Positions 15,350 to 27,400 of a stretch of DNA of 62,242 bases are shown here, piece by piece; the first letter of the stretch is position 1, and the number at the start of each line of letters is the position of its first letter. Source of the DNA: a virus; the IMG/VR virus record IMGVR_UViG_3300009183_000009, positions 1-62,242 of that record. The stretch is one strand, 5' to 3'. The notes under the pieces are model-generated. The model made no database searches, was not told where the DNA came from, and saw only the letters and a list, made by a program, of their open reading frames with translations. Made by a program: the position numbers and the translations under genes.

Positions 15350-17443
15350 ATGAATGTATTTAAACGGGCGCTAACTCCCGAAACCTACACAAATGCACTA
15401 GCAGACCCCGGCAGCGCGATCAAGAATGTCGTGTCCGACCCTGCCTTTGGCTTAGTGGCTGGCACTATGTTGGGTATGCCCGCGTTTGGTGGGTTTTCGG
15501 CTGGCACAGCTGCGCTGATGGCTGGCGGTATCTCTGCTTTGGCTACGGGAAGTTTGCAAAAAGGTTTTATGACAGGTCTGAGTGCCTATGGCGGCGCTGG
15601 ATTGGGCGCATCTTTAGCCGGTGCTGGTCAGTCTGCTATTGAGCAAGGAGCATTAAACCAGTCTGCGGCAGAAAGCGCACGCTTGGGCATGTCGCAGGCA
15701 CCTTTTGCAGAAGAAGCGGTTAGGGCTGGCGCAGAAGCATCTGCGTTAGACAAACTCAGTGCCGGTTTTGGCGCAGTTACAAGTTCTCCAGATGCGGCAT
15801 TACAGTTTGCTAAGGATAACTACGGCAAAGCTCTCATGGCCGCAGGCCCCATACTTGCCGATCAGATGGTAGCGACAAAAACACCGTTGCCAACAGCAGG
15901 TTCTCTTTCGGGCCCAAGTTACATCCGCCCATATGCCATGACCCGTAAAGTCCGCCAACCAGAGCCGGATATTGGTTCGCGGCAGCAAAACTGGTTTGAC
16001 ACAACATGGGAGAGAGGCGAGCCCTATAAAGCAGCGAACGGCGGTATTGTTGCGCTTGCCGGTGGCGGTATGACCTCCCAAGGTGCCTATGATTTTTTGA
16101 TGGGCAAGAAGAGTGATACAGGCTCTGCCCCACTGGTTAACACCGTTACCCAAGCGCCCACGTACGAAGGTCACTACGAATATGATGCGGCAACAGGCAC
16201 AAGCCGGTTTGTGCCAGCGCGTATGGACATGACTACAGCGATGAAACCTGTTATTTCAACTACTACGCCTACTACGCCTACAACGGACACTGCTGGGATT
16301 ACTACACTTGTTCCGGGATATGGTAATCCCAATGCCGCAGCAGCCCAAGCTGCTTCTTTTGCTGCCCTGACTCCTGCGCAACAGGCGACTCATCAAGCGC
16401 AATTGGCGGCAATTAACGAGGGTTTGACTCCACTGGCAATTAAAATATTTAAACAAATAAAACAACAAATACTTAACAAACAACCAAACGAAGCTCTTGC
16501 TGATGTTGTGAATATGGATACCCTGTCTCCTGATGCTCAAGCCCAAGCGGACGGTTTTGCCAATGCCGCCGCCGCTAACGCCGCCGCTAATTCTGCTCAA
16601 GGTGTTTCAGCCGCAAATGCAGCCGCTGCAATTGGAGCGGCAAACGCCGCCGGTAATGCTGGGGCCACCGGTACAAGTTCAGGCCCCGGTGGTATGGCGG
16701 GAGCAACAGGTCAAGCAGGTGTTGCTGCATCCGCAGCCGCTGGAAATGCTGGTGTGGCAGGTGCGGCAGGCCCCGGAAGTTCTGGCGGTGTTGGTAGCGG
16801 CGCTGGCGTCGGCGCTGGCAATGGTAGCGGCGGCTCATCTGCCGGTGGTAGCTCTGCTGGATCAGCCTACTCAGATGTCCGGATGAAAGACAATATCAAG
16901 CCAATCGGCAACGCACTCAGCAAAGTCAAGAAGTTAGACGGCATTACTTATGACATGGCTGGCAAGCGCGGCGCAGGCTTAGCGGCTCAACAAGTTGAGA
17001 AAGTATTACCCGAAGTTGTCCACAAAGATGCTAAAGGTATGCGTAAGCTGGACTACGGCAATACTGTGGGCTTGCTGGTTGAGGCTGTAAAAGAGCTTGA
17101 CGCCAAGAAAAAAGCTGGTGGTGGCATATTGCAAGGTTACGCCACTGGTGGGTTATCTGACCTCGGCTCTTACTCAGACGGCGGCAGATTACTGCGCGGC
17201 CCCGGTGACGGCGTGTCCGACTCTATCCCTGCAATGATTGGCAAAAATCAGCCTGCACGTTTAGCCGACGGTGAGTTTGTAGTACCCGCACGTATTGTTT
17301 CTGAAATTGGTAACGGATCCACCGAAGCTGGCGCACGCAAGCTATACGCAATGATGGACAGAATTCAGGCAGCACGTAGGAAAACCGTTGGCAAAGGCAA
17401 GGTAGCCGCAAACACTAAAACAGATAAGTATCTTCCCGCTTAA
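15350..17443 (+). CDS. Virion protein with internal S74-type peptidase/chaperone domain
   Basis: 697 residues. The N-terminal part is Ala/Gly-rich and helical. Residues about 395-505 are low-complexity Ala/Gly/Ser. At about 507-585 lies an S74 intramolecular chaperone domain (YSDVRMKDNIKPIG, GLAAQQVEKVLPEVV, LVEAVKELD) with the expected Ser-Asp start and Lys. S74 domains normally sit at the very end of a fibre; here about 110 residues follow, including DGVSDSIPAMIGKNQ and ARLADGEFVVPARIVSEIGNG, a conserved tail of aquatic phage virion proteins. Confidence 0.8.
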   Translation: MNVFKRALTPETYTNALADPGSAIKNVVSDPAFGLVAGTMLGMPAFGGFSAGTAALMAGGISALATGSLQKGFMTGLSAYGGAGLGASLAGAGQSAIEQGALNQSAAESARLGMSQAPFAEEAVRAGAEASALDKLSAGFGAVTSSPDAALQFAKDNYGKALMAAGPILADQMVATKTPLPTAGSLSGPSYIRPYAMTRKVRQPEPDIGSRQQNWFDTTWERGEPYKAANGGIVALAGGGMTSQGAYDFLMGKKSDTGSAPLVNTVTQAPTYEGHYEYDAATGTSRFVPARMDMTTAMKPVISTTTPTTPTTDTAGITTLVPGYGNPNAAAAQAASFAALTPAQQATHQAQLAAINEGLTPLAIKIFKQIKQQILNKQPNEALADVVNMDTLSPDAQAQADGFANAAAANAAANSAQGVSAANAAAAIGAANAAGNAGATGTSSGPGGMAGATGQAGVAASAAAGNAGVAGAAGPGSSGGVGSGAGVGAGNGSGGSSAGGSSAGSAYSDVRMKDNIKPIGNALSKVKKLDGITYDMAGKRGAGLAAQQVEKVLPEVVHKDAKGMRKLDYGNTVGLLVEAVKELDAKKKAGGGILQGYATGGLSDLGSYSDGGRLLRGPGDGVSDSIPAMIGKNQPARLADGEFVVPARIVSEIGNGSTEAGARKLYAMMDRIQAARRKTVGKGKVAANTKTDKYLPA

Positions 17444-17452
17444 GGAACAGTC

Positions 17453-19033
17453 ATGGCAGATCCAACACAAATCACCCAGTATCAAACCGGCTTTGCGCCA
17501 GAGATTGCCCCTTACGCCCAGACCATGCTGGGCATGACCGGCGGCGCTCTCTATAACTACGAATATCAAGACGCAAACGGCAACATTGTCCCACAGGGAA
17601 CCCCCGGCAGTACGATGGTTTATCGGAACGCAAGCGGTGCAATTGTCCCCGCTGGAACTGCTGGCGCTCAGCCAACCCCTTTAGGCCTTAAACCCTATGA
17701 AAAATATCCGGGCGAAAGAACCGCACTATTTAACGATTTACAAACTAACAAAGCAGGAACTGGCGCGTTTGATCAAGCTGCCAAACTTGGGTACAACCCA
17801 TACTCCACAGGAGCCGCCACAGGTTTACAAGGGCTGGCCCAATTAGCGGGGGCAACTAAATATACCCCGTCAAGTTTTGATTACACAAAAGTTGCAGCAC
17901 CAACTTTACAAAACTATCAAATGACCGGGCCTGCAAATGTTGCAGCGCAAAACGTCAATGCGGGAACAATTAACGCGGCTCAAATGGGGGGCGCTGATAA
18001 AGTAGCAACTAAAAGTTTTACAGATACAGGAACTGCTGGTGCATACATGTCACCCTACATGCAAAAAGTGGTGGACATTCAACAACGTGAAGCCCAACGT
18101 CAGGCGGATATAGCAGGAACACAACGTGGCGCTCAAGCTGCAAAAACAGGCGCTTTTGGCGGGTCTCGTCAGGCTATTATGGATGCGGAAGCAGCGCGTA
18201 ATTTGGCAACTCAAAAAGGTGATATTCAAGCTCAAGGTTTAAACGCAGCATTTCAGCAAGCTCAACAGCAATTTAATGCAGAACAAGGTTATGGGCTGCA
18301 AGGGCAAATTGCAAATCAACAAGCAGGACTCACAGTTGGCGGACAAAACCTAAGCGCGGAGCAACAAGCAAGAGTACAAAATGTTGCCAACCAACTACAA
18401 GCCAGTGGGATGAACGCTCAACAAGCTTTGCAAGCAGCCTTGGCAAATCAGCAAATGGGCTACAACGTAGGTTCTCAGAACTTACAAGCTAACCTTGGCG
18501 TACAGCAACTTGGCTCAGGTCAAAACATGCAAGCTCAATTGGCAAATCAAAATGCCAATCAACAGATGCAACAGTTGGCTGAGCAATCTAAACAGTTTGG
18601 CGCTGGGCTTGGTCTTCAAGGTCTGCAAGCGGGTATGCAGGGATATCAAAACCTTGGCAATATTGGGCAAAACTTATATGGCCAAAACATTAGCAACATA
18701 AACACACAAGCACAGCTTGGCGGACAGCAACAGCAGCAAGCACAGAATATATTAGATCAGAAATACCAAGACTTCATGGCGGAAAAACAAGAGCCGTTTC
18801 AACAGTTGTCCTACATGTCTAACATGTTGCGTGGTGTGCCATTAAGCCAAGGCGCACAGACGGTTTACCAAGCCCCCCCAAGCGCATTTTCTCAGGTAGC
18901 AGGCGCGGGTTTGACTCTTGCGGGTATGAGTAATTTGTTTGGCGGAAAAACCAATGCCAAGGGCGGCGTCATTAAAGAGAAAAAGGGCAGGCCTGCTGGA
19001 TTGTCTGCGCTCGTACTTTCAAAGATGGGATAA
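17453..19033 (+). CDS. Gln-rich internal virion protein candidate
   Basis: 526 residues. After a Gly/Pro-rich N-terminal third comes a conserved block (PYMQKVVDIQQREAQRQ, AAKTGAFGGSRQAIMDAEA). Then follows a long Gln/Ala/Asn-rich helical region (about residues 255-440). The C-terminus (GVIKEKKGRPAGLSALVLSKMG) is a short basic tail. The order (before a transglycosylase protein and a giant polyvalent protein) resembles the ejected internal proteins of short-tailed phages. Role inferred. Confidence 0.7.
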   Translation: MADPTQITQYQTGFAPEIAPYAQTMLGMTGGALYNYEYQDANGNIVPQGTPGSTMVYRNASGAIVPAGTAGAQPTPLGLKPYEKYPGERTALFNDLQTNKAGTGAFDQAAKLGYNPYSTGAATGLQGLAQLAGATKYTPSSFDYTKVAAPTLQNYQMTGPANVAAQNVNAGTINAAQMGGADKVATKSFTDTGTAGAYMSPYMQKVVDIQQREAQRQADIAGTQRGAQAAKTGAFGGSRQAIMDAEAARNLATQKGDIQAQGLNAAFQQAQQQFNAEQGYGLQGQIANQQAGLTVGGQNLSAEQQARVQNVANQLQASGMNAQQALQAALANQQMGYNVGSQNLQANLGVQQLGSGQNMQAQLANQNANQQMQQLAEQSKQFGAGLGLQGLQAGMQGYQNLGNIGQNLYGQNISNINTQAQLGGQQQQQAQNILDQKYQDFMAEKQEPFQQLSYMSNMLRGVPLSQGAQTVYQAPPSAFSQVAGAGLTLAGMSNLFGGKTNAKGGVIKEKKGRPAGLSALVLSKMG

Positions 19034-19042
19034 GAGGCGGCT

Positions 19043-21418
19043 ATGTACACATCCACACAACGGGGAACATCAGGCATTAGCTCTGGCAGTATCGACGCTT
19101 TGCGCGTCCAGTTAATGAAGATGAATTCACAGCAATTACAAGCGTTTGCAACTGCCAACCAAGACGACGCCATTAAGCTTAGCCTTGCCGCCGAAGCGGA
19201 TAAGTACAAGAAGCAACACGGCCAAGAAGCTATGGCAATGATGGCAGGCCAACAGCAAAAGCCTCCTATTTCTCAGCAAATCCTGCAAAGCATTGGCCAG
19301 CCTCCACAGCAACCTCAACAACAACCTCAACAGCCCATGCCTCCTCAAATGGCGCAAGCTCCCCAAGGTATGCCATCCCAACAAATGGCTCAGGCCCCAC
19401 AAGAAATGCCACCACAAGGTATGGCGGATGGCGGTTATGTGTTACCCGAAAATCAAGGGATTGCTACGCTTCCCGTAGGCGGTATGGACTTTGCCGAAGG
19501 CGGCATCGTTGGGTATGCTGGTGGTGGAGAAGTGCCGGGATATGCTGAAGGCGTATTTACTGGGGTGAAGAAAAAATATAAAGAGTTAAGAGGGTATGAG
19601 TTTGACGGTGGCCCGGAAATGTTTGATAAGGCGCTTGATGCTGAAGGTGTTACAGATATCAAAAAACGCGCATTTTTAAAAGCAATTCACGACAAAGAAT
19701 CAAACCAAGCGCGTATAGCCCCAACGCGAGAAGGATCAGATGCAGCTGGCCCCATGCAGGTCAGGCCCGGCGCATGGACAGATGTTTCTAAAAAAGGTGA
19801 AGAATTAAAAGATCGCAACAACCCTTATGACAATATGCGTGCAGGTATTAGATACGCCTCTATGGGTTGGGAAAAAGCCAAGGGCGATCCTGCGCTGGCA
19901 AGCACTTTTTACTATGGCGGCAAGGGCGGTTTTGACAAAGCCAAAGAGAATAAAGGCGTTGCGGCTGATGAAGATAAAGGTCAGACAACTTTGCAGTATG
20001 GAAAAGATGTTGCTTCAAGGTATTTTAAAATGTTGCCTATCACAGCAACAGCCGCACCCGCAGTTGCTAACTCAGCCATAGATCAAATCCCCGGTCAGTC
20101 TGCAAAGGCACCTCCTTCCAAGGCCGCGCTACAAGATCAAGGTCTAGCTGCATTAGCAGGCGGTGACCCCATGACGGGCTTTACTATGCCTCAAGATGTG
20201 TTTAGCCCAAGCCCAGAGGAAGAGCGCAAGTACGCTGCTGCAAAGGGGCAAGCTAAAAAAGTTGAAGATGTTGTTAGCCAAATCCCCGGCCAGTCCGTTA
20301 AAGCGCCAGCGTTTAAAGACACCAACACTTACTTTGGCGGTGTTGCTGACGAAATGGGCATATCCCCAGAAGTTCAACGCAATGTTTCCAACACAATAAA
20401 TGCAACAAGCGGGTTTACTTCGCCTCTTGGCGGCGTTAACCGTGCAGCTTCAACTGTTTCCAAAGGACTTGAGCCTACGGCAGAGATGATTCAAAAAGCT
20501 AAGCAAGCAAAATTGTTGACCACTATCAACAACGCCGAACAAGTTGTTGAAGCACCTCGCCTACTGCCCCCTGCCAAAGCTGGACTTGAAGCCCTTGATG
20601 AGGCATCTGCGGCTACCCGCGCTGCTGCTGAGAATGCACGCCGTATGCGTCAGCTTGAACAAGACCGCAAAGCCGCAATGGGCGCAGAACAATCCGTAGA
20701 TGCAGCAACAAAATCTGCGGCAATTGCAGACAAGTTAGCCAAAGAACAAGCAGCGCTTGTTGATGCTGCCCGTTTAGGTCAAGCCAAAATGACAGGCGCC
20801 GCTCAAGGTTTAGCCATGACCCAAGCGGCAGACAAAGCCGGATTGATACCTCAAGGTGGTGGCGTATCTGATTTAATTCCAGAAACTGCACCGGCTATGG
20901 CTCCCCCAATTCCATCAGGAATGCTTGCCCCTGTTGCTGGAGAAGAACCCAAAGGTTTGGACGTCAAAGACTTGCCCAAAGACCCCGTAACTGGAGGCAC
21001 TGACTGGAACAAATTAGCTACCTACTTTGGCTTGAACTTAATGGCAGGTAAGTCGCCCAACGCCCTTACTAATGTTGGTGAAGCAGGCATTGGCGCATTG
21101 AACATGCAACAAGCTGAAGCAAGAGCCAACAGCGAAAAGGCTTACCGAGAAGCTATGGCCGCACACGCCCAGATGCCTGCGGCTGAAGTTCAACTGACTG
21201 AGAAATACGCTAACGATCCTAAGTTCCGTAAAGCGTTTGATATGTTGGCTAATGCAAAACGTGAACCAATGACTCGTGAAAGCTTGTTTAAAGAATACAT
21301 CAAGTCTCCAGTTGCAAGCATCAAACCATTTTCTGAATATGTGTCAGAATACGAAAAAGAATTTGGGTCGCTGGGTGGGGGTGCTCCTAAGGGAACCATT
21401 GTCACCCGCGAAAAATAA
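19043..21418 (+). CDS. Virion-associated lytic transglycosylase protein
   Basis: 791 residues. An N-terminal helical segment is followed by a Gln/Pro/Met-rich linker (about 70-130) and a FAEGGIVGYAGGG motif. A transglycosylase-like domain at about 180-320 has catalytic Glu at about residue 219 (AIHDKESNQ), followed by DAAGPMQVRPGAW and NPYDNMRAGIRYASMGW. The rest is Ala-rich helix. Such proteins open peptidoglycan locally during DNA entry. It sits just before the giant polyvalent protein. Confidence 0.85.
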   Translation: MYTSTQRGTSGISSGSIDALRVQLMKMNSQQLQAFATANQDDAIKLSLAAEADKYKKQHGQEAMAMMAGQQQKPPISQQILQSIGQPPQQPQQQPQQPMPPQMAQAPQGMPSQQMAQAPQEMPPQGMADGGYVLPENQGIATLPVGGMDFAEGGIVGYAGGGEVPGYAEGVFTGVKKKYKELRGYEFDGGPEMFDKALDAEGVTDIKKRAFLKAIHDKESNQARIAPTREGSDAAGPMQVRPGAWTDVSKKGEELKDRNNPYDNMRAGIRYASMGWEKAKGDPALASTFYYGGKGGFDKAKENKGVAADEDKGQTTLQYGKDVASRYFKMLPITATAAPAVANSAIDQIPGQSAKAPPSKAALQDQGLAALAGGDPMTGFTMPQDVFSPSPEEERKYAAAKGQAKKVEDVVSQIPGQSVKAPAFKDTNTYFGGVADEMGISPEVQRNVSNTINATSGFTSPLGGVNRAASTVSKGLEPTAEMIQKAKQAKLLTTINNAEQVVEAPRLLPPAKAGLEALDEASAATRAAAENARRMRQLEQDRKAAMGAEQSVDAATKSAAIADKLAKEQAALVDAARLGQAKMTGAAQGLAMTQAADKAGLIPQGGGVSDLIPETAPAMAPPIPSGMLAPVAGEEPKGLDVKDLPKDPVTGGTDWNKLATYFGLNLMAGKSPNALTNVGEAGIGALNMQQAEARANSEKAYREAMAAHAQMPAAEVQLTEKYANDPKFRKAFDMLANAKREPMTRESLFKEYIKSPVASIKPFSEYVSEYEKEFGSLGGGAPKGTIVTREK

Positions 21419-21440
21419 CCGTAAAACCAGAGAGGCGTAA

Positions 21441-24400
21441 ATGCCGCAGTACAAAGTTGAGATTCCGGGTCAAGGCACATTTAATGTTGACTCCCCGGAA
21501 GAGCTAACCGATGCAGAGGTTTATGCAGCGGTTCGACAACAACTGCGCTCTGAAAAGCCTCAAGAACCCGAAGCACAGCCTGAGTCGGGTTTTTTTCCTG
21601 CACTTAAATCAAGCGCCTCCGCACTTAAGAGCGACATAGCCTCCCTTGCAGGCAGGTCAGGGTTGATGGATTTGGCCAAAGCCGAGCAAATCCGCAAAGA
21701 GTCAGAAGAGTACCAGCGGCAAACTTTTGCCCCTACCCAAGAAGGCTGGACAGAAGCACCCTTTACCAAGTTTAAAGAGTTGGCTGGCGGTTCTTTGCCG
21801 TACATGGCCGCGCCTATAGCGGCGGGTATGTTGGCTCCTGAGGGGGCTATTGGTCTTGGTGTAGCAGGTCTGACTTCTGCCACACAGTTTGCAGGTTCAG
21901 GTTTGTCGCGTCAAATGGACGAAGGCAAGTCTCTTGCTGAAACAAATCTTGGTGCCGCCGTTGCCGCGTCCGTACCACAGGCCGCGCTAGACATATTGTC
22001 TTTACGCATGATTCCCGGTATCCGTGGCATCTTTGGTGCTGTTGGTAAGGAGATGACCGAGGTTGAAGCGCAGGCAATTGCCAAGCAGGGATTGGCTAAA
22101 ACCTTAGGTGATTACGCACTTACAACAGGTAAAACTGCCGGTATGGAGGGTCTGACCGAGGCAGGTCAACAAGTATTTGAGCGTTTGCAAGCAGGGTTAA
22201 ACCTTACTGACCAGCAAGCGCAGGATGAGTATTTTCAGAATTTCCTTGGTGGTGCAGTCCTTGGTGGTGCATTGGCTCCTATTGGACGGTATTCTGAACG
22301 CGGCAAAGAACAACGGCAAGCAAAAGCGTTACTTCAACAACCTGAAGCAGTTGCTCCCCCTGAACCAAGTGCGCCTGTTGCTCCAACCACTGCCGAAGAA
22401 GCAATTCCTGAACCTACTTTACGGCAACCTGTTTCTGAGAAAGCTGCCAAAGAACCAGTGCTCCCCGGAGCCGCCGCATCGTTTAAAGAACGCTTGGAAC
22501 AGCGCAAACAGCTTGAAAAGGCTGTTGCCCCCTATGAAAAAGAGCAGGCCCGTGTAGCCGCCTTGACCCCATTTGACTACTTGATGGAGCAGACAAGTGA
22601 GGTTCCCAAACCCACTAAAGTTAAGGAAGGTGAGGGACTTGTTGCCGCCGACATGACCGGCCTGCCTTACGCCATGAAGTTTGCCAAGCAGCAGATTGAA
22701 GCTGCCAAGTACAACGAGATTGAGCCAGACGTTTCCAAATACATTGAGTATCTGCTTACAAAACCTGACTATGCCAATATCTTGGCTACGCACGCTAAGC
22801 AATTGCCGGGGTTGAACGCCAAACAAAGCAAGTCCGTGTTGGCCGCTTTGCCATCCGCGCTGAAGTTACGGGCCGAGGCAGAAGCTAAGAAAACCGCAGA
22901 AGCAGAGAAACCTGCCGAGACTCCTGATAAAGATTTAAGCCACCTTGAGCCCTTGTTTAATAAGGCTTTTGAGGGTAAAGAACCCATCATTGAGGTTAAT
23001 GAAAACCTCATGCCTACCCGCAACGCCAAAATTGTGCGGGAGAATGTCAATACTTTACTGCAACAAGCTGATGATGTAGAAGCAACATACAGGGCTGCGC
23101 GGCGTGCTGGTAATAGGGCGGCGGCTGTCTCTGCTTTTGCGCAAAAACAAGCCATTACCAAGAAGCTCAATGCACTGACTGAGGAGACCCCTGCCGGTGC
23201 GTTGACTGAGGGAAAGCAGAAACCTCCGGGAGAAATTGATACCCGCGCTTCTTACGCTAGAGAAGTTATACAGCTACGCCGCCAACAGCAAAAGGCGCTG
23301 GAGGACATTGAGATTACGCTTAATACGCTCCGTGCTGGCGATGTGATGGGTAGAGAAGTTGAACCCGTCCGTGACCCTGATACTGGCAAGATCACCATGA
23401 AACCGGTTGAGATTGGCAAAGGTGCGGCAGGTGCATCCGGCGCTGTGCTGGCGCAACGTGCTGAGTCTTTGCGTGGGGACTACATCAACGCCTTGCTGAA
23501 GGAAGCGGCAACACATCGCCGTGCGCTGGGCAAAGCCCCCATAACCGTGGACGAAGCCACCAAAGCCGCCTCACGGGTGTATGACGTTGTAAATGAGTGG
23601 ATTGAGCGCTCCAAAGCCAAGCCGTTGCCAAGGTCTGTCGAGAAGCCTGAGTTTGTAGAAAAGATTGTTCAGCCCGCCCAGAAACGTGCAGGCAAGATCA
23701 TCCGAGGTGCAGTTACTGAACGTGCGTACAGCGATAAGCCGCCAGCCAAAGCTCCTGAGGGATATGACGAAACTGACGGCAAGTGGGAGAAGTTTCCCAC
23801 AGGCAAGCCAAACCCACCTTTTGTTTGGGAATTCATAGACAGCCGCCCAGTAGAGGGCCGGTTTAACGAAATTGCAAGGCTAAGCGACAAGGAAGTTAAG
23901 CACTTCAAGGCTCAGATCGACAATGTAGTCAAGGACTTAGAAGAGATTCCGTCTGAAGTTTCACGTGAAACACCTCTGTTGAAGCAACAGTTTGCTGGCG
24001 CTGAAGCCAAAAAGACAGCCGAAGCCCGAGGTGAAACCGCCGCCACAGCCAGCGGAGAACTGCGTCGCCTACGTGAATACGTGGGCAACATGATTGATAA
24101 AGCGCTGACACGTAACCCACCGGAAGAAATACAGAACTCGTTAGAACGCGCCAAAGAAATCATTGAAGACGGCAAAGCCAGCAAGACTTTGTTGGACGCA
24201 GCCCAGAATCAAGCCGCACGCATCCTGCGCGGTGAAGACCTTGGCAAACAGGTGTACACACGTCGTGAACTTGCTTCGAGCAAACGTGTTGTTGACAATG
24301 TTCCCGGCAGAGAAGCTGAGACACGCATTGGAGAACGTCGCACATACAGACAGGTAGGTTACGAAGCCGCGCTTGCCCCCGAAGGTAGCGCATTACGTGA

Positions 24401-27400
24401 GCTTCAAGATGCCATAAAGCTGTATGAACGTACAGCCCAAGAGGGTGAGATTGCTGGTGAAGGTGCGGCTGGTCAAGGTCAGTTGTTTCCTGAGACACGC
24501 AAAGACATTGGCTACATCCGCGCTAATCCTGCCAACTTTGCCAAGTCACCACAGATTAAACCTGTATGGGAAACGTTGGAGCAGTCCCGCAAGCTCAAGG
24601 CAGAGTTAGATCAGAAGACCAAAATAGATAGAGCCAGAGCCGTTGTAGCCGTCAAGGAAGTTGAAAGCCTTACAGCACTGGTTGACAACATTAAAGCAAA
24701 CACCAAGTTCTTTTGGGCAGACACTACTAAATGGTCAGACCAAGCGTTGGCTAAAGCGTTTGTTCCGTATCCTGATATTGGTAATACAGCCGCAGAACAA
24801 GCGCTTGTTGACATTTACCTTAAAAGCCCTAAGAGCCTTTCCGCACAAGATAAGGTAACCGTTGACGCGCTTATAAAAACTTTTACCGCAAAAGCGTTGC
24901 CTAAATATCAAGAAAAACTAAAACAAGCAGTAAGTATGCTTGCCCAAGGTGAACGGCTTAACGACTTTAACAACAAGTTGCTTGGCTTTATGCAAGACTC
25001 TAACAAGAGTGTTCGTGAAGCGGCAGAAGCTAAGAAGCAAGCGCTTGCCCCTTTGCAAGAAGCATTGGATAGGATTAAGGTTGCGCTCAAAGCGTCGCCT
25101 GTTCTGACAGAAGCTCAGAAAGAGGCAATTGGTTTAGAAGGCAAGATCAGCGACCAACGTGCCAAGTACAGCCAATCTGTTGAAGCAGCTATTAAGAAGA
25201 CCAACGACCAAATGGTCGTGGCAAGAGATGCCATTCTCAACCCACAAATTGAGCCAGTGTTGCGTTCACTCAAAGCCGCAGGTACGCGCCTTGAGAAAGT
25301 GTTGGATGAAATCACTAACGCAGAAGAAGCGTTTGATGCAATGCTAGAGACCGAGGGCGGCGAAGAGCGTCTATTGAGTTCTCCGTACCAAGTTGAAAGC
25401 TTGCGCAAGAATAAAGAAACTGCTGAGAAACTTATTGACCAGATTCAAGAGCAGTCAAAGATATACGAAGACTTGCTCAAGCAAAAGAACGAGGACTTTA
25501 CACGTAGCTCAATAGCTGTGCAAGCGATGCTGGACAAGAACGTCAAGTACGAGCGTGAGTATTTGGAAATACTAGAAGGCCAGCTTGCGTTTGTGCGCGG
25601 TGAAAACATTGACGCAATGCAGGAGAAACCCGGCGAGCGCCGGATGTTTGAAAAAGTAACGGCTACGCAGAAGTATCCGTTTGCTGCTCGCCGCGCTGAA
25701 GAAGCAATTAAAGTTCAACGTGCTGCGCTGGAAGCTGCAAAGAAACGCGCTGACGCGTTTAAGAAAGAAACTGACGATACCAAAGACAAGATTGAGAAGA
25801 CTCAGAAACAAGCAGCTACAGATATTGCAGAGAAGTTGCCCGGCATTCAGATGTCGAAAGGCGAGGTCAGCAAACTTAAAACTGCGGCTGAGAAAGAAGC
25901 TGAGGCAAAGAACAAGGCCGAGCTTGACCTTACCGCTGAGACCATTGATGCTGGCAGACGCGCTCAAATAAAGCAGACCAAGCTGGACGAGTTGAACACC
26001 GAGCTTGAGAATTTGTACCTTGACTTTGCTGGGCGTGCTGGCCCAACAGACCCTGCGCTGTTGCAAGAGTTTGCGCGTAACAAGAAGAAGTCACCCGCTA
26101 CGCGTGCGTATGCACAAGCTAAGCTTGACCTATACAACCAGATTGAAATCCTTGAAGCGCAAGAAGATTCACTTAAAACAGGTAAGCCTTTTAAAAAGCC
26201 CCGCACAGCTACTACGCCGAGCACTGCCGCGTTGGCGGGAGCTAAAGAGTTCCGTTCAGGTTCTGATGCTCAGATAGAGCAACGCCAGAAACGCATTGAT
26301 GCGGCAATTGACAAAGAGTACGCACGCTATGAACGGCTTGAAGCAAAAGCCACGATGCAGGCAGACAAAGAAGCACGTAAGTATGCTGAGAATTTGTTTG
26401 AGAGCGACGACTACATTGAGCCGTCTAGACAGAGCTACGAGTTCTCACGCGGTGTCCCATCGACAGGCTTGACCAAAGCTGAGCTTGAGGCTGAGCTTAC
26501 TGCGGGTATGGGTGAGCCTGTTACTGGTCGAGGTAGAGAAGCGCAGGTTAAGCGTGCATTGAGTGTGTATGAGAATCTTGACGAGTACTTAAGCCAGTTT
26601 AAAGATGCGACACGTCAAAAACTAGAAAGCCAGATTCCATCAGACGCCAAAGGTTTTGTGCAGGACGGTAAGGCTGTATTGTTTGCCAACAACATAGCCA
26701 AGGGCGAAGGTTTAGGCGTATTGCTCCACGAAGTCGGCGTGCATATAGGCTTTCGCAATTTCTTTAACCAAGCTCAGTACAACGCGTTGGTTAAGACAGT
26801 CAAATCATGGGCTGCGCGTGAAGACGGCTCTATGGAAGCGCGTGTTGGTAAAGCCGCAATGGACAGAGTTAAAGCCGCTGAGACTCCTGCAAATCAAATT
26901 GATGACGAGCTTTTAGCGTATGCCGTTGAAGAAGCGATGAAAGCCGGGGTAGACCCAGAAGGCGTGAAGAAAGGTTCTGCTGTGCAGAACTGGTTGCGCA
27001 TGGTGGTCGACGCGTTTAGAAAAGCGCTTGAGAAGTTTGGCATTAACGCCAAGAACTTGACTGCTGGTGACTTGGTTAACTTTGCTTACGGTGCGGCACA
27101 GCTTGAACTTAAAGGAACTTGGCACGGCACTGGCGTGGAGTTTAAAGAGTTTGACCACGCTTATATGAGTTCTGGTGAAGGACACCAAGCATTTGGCTAT
27201 GGCACATATCGTGCACAGCAAAAAGGTATTGGCCAAAACTATCAACGTATTGCGGCAGAAAACCAAACTGAGAAATGGGCGGAACGTCCTGATGTAAAAG
27301 AATGGTTTGAATCACAGAAACCAAAATTTACAGGCACGTTGCCTGAAGGAACGCCTGATTGGTTTTTAGAAAGTGCGTTAGACACAACAGCAGGTGTTAC

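Noticed and set aside
19293-20399. Several plus-strand frames of 60-85 codons inside the transglycosylase gene
   Set aside because: They are alternative-frame shadows of an Ala/Gln-rich coding sequence and show no start signals.
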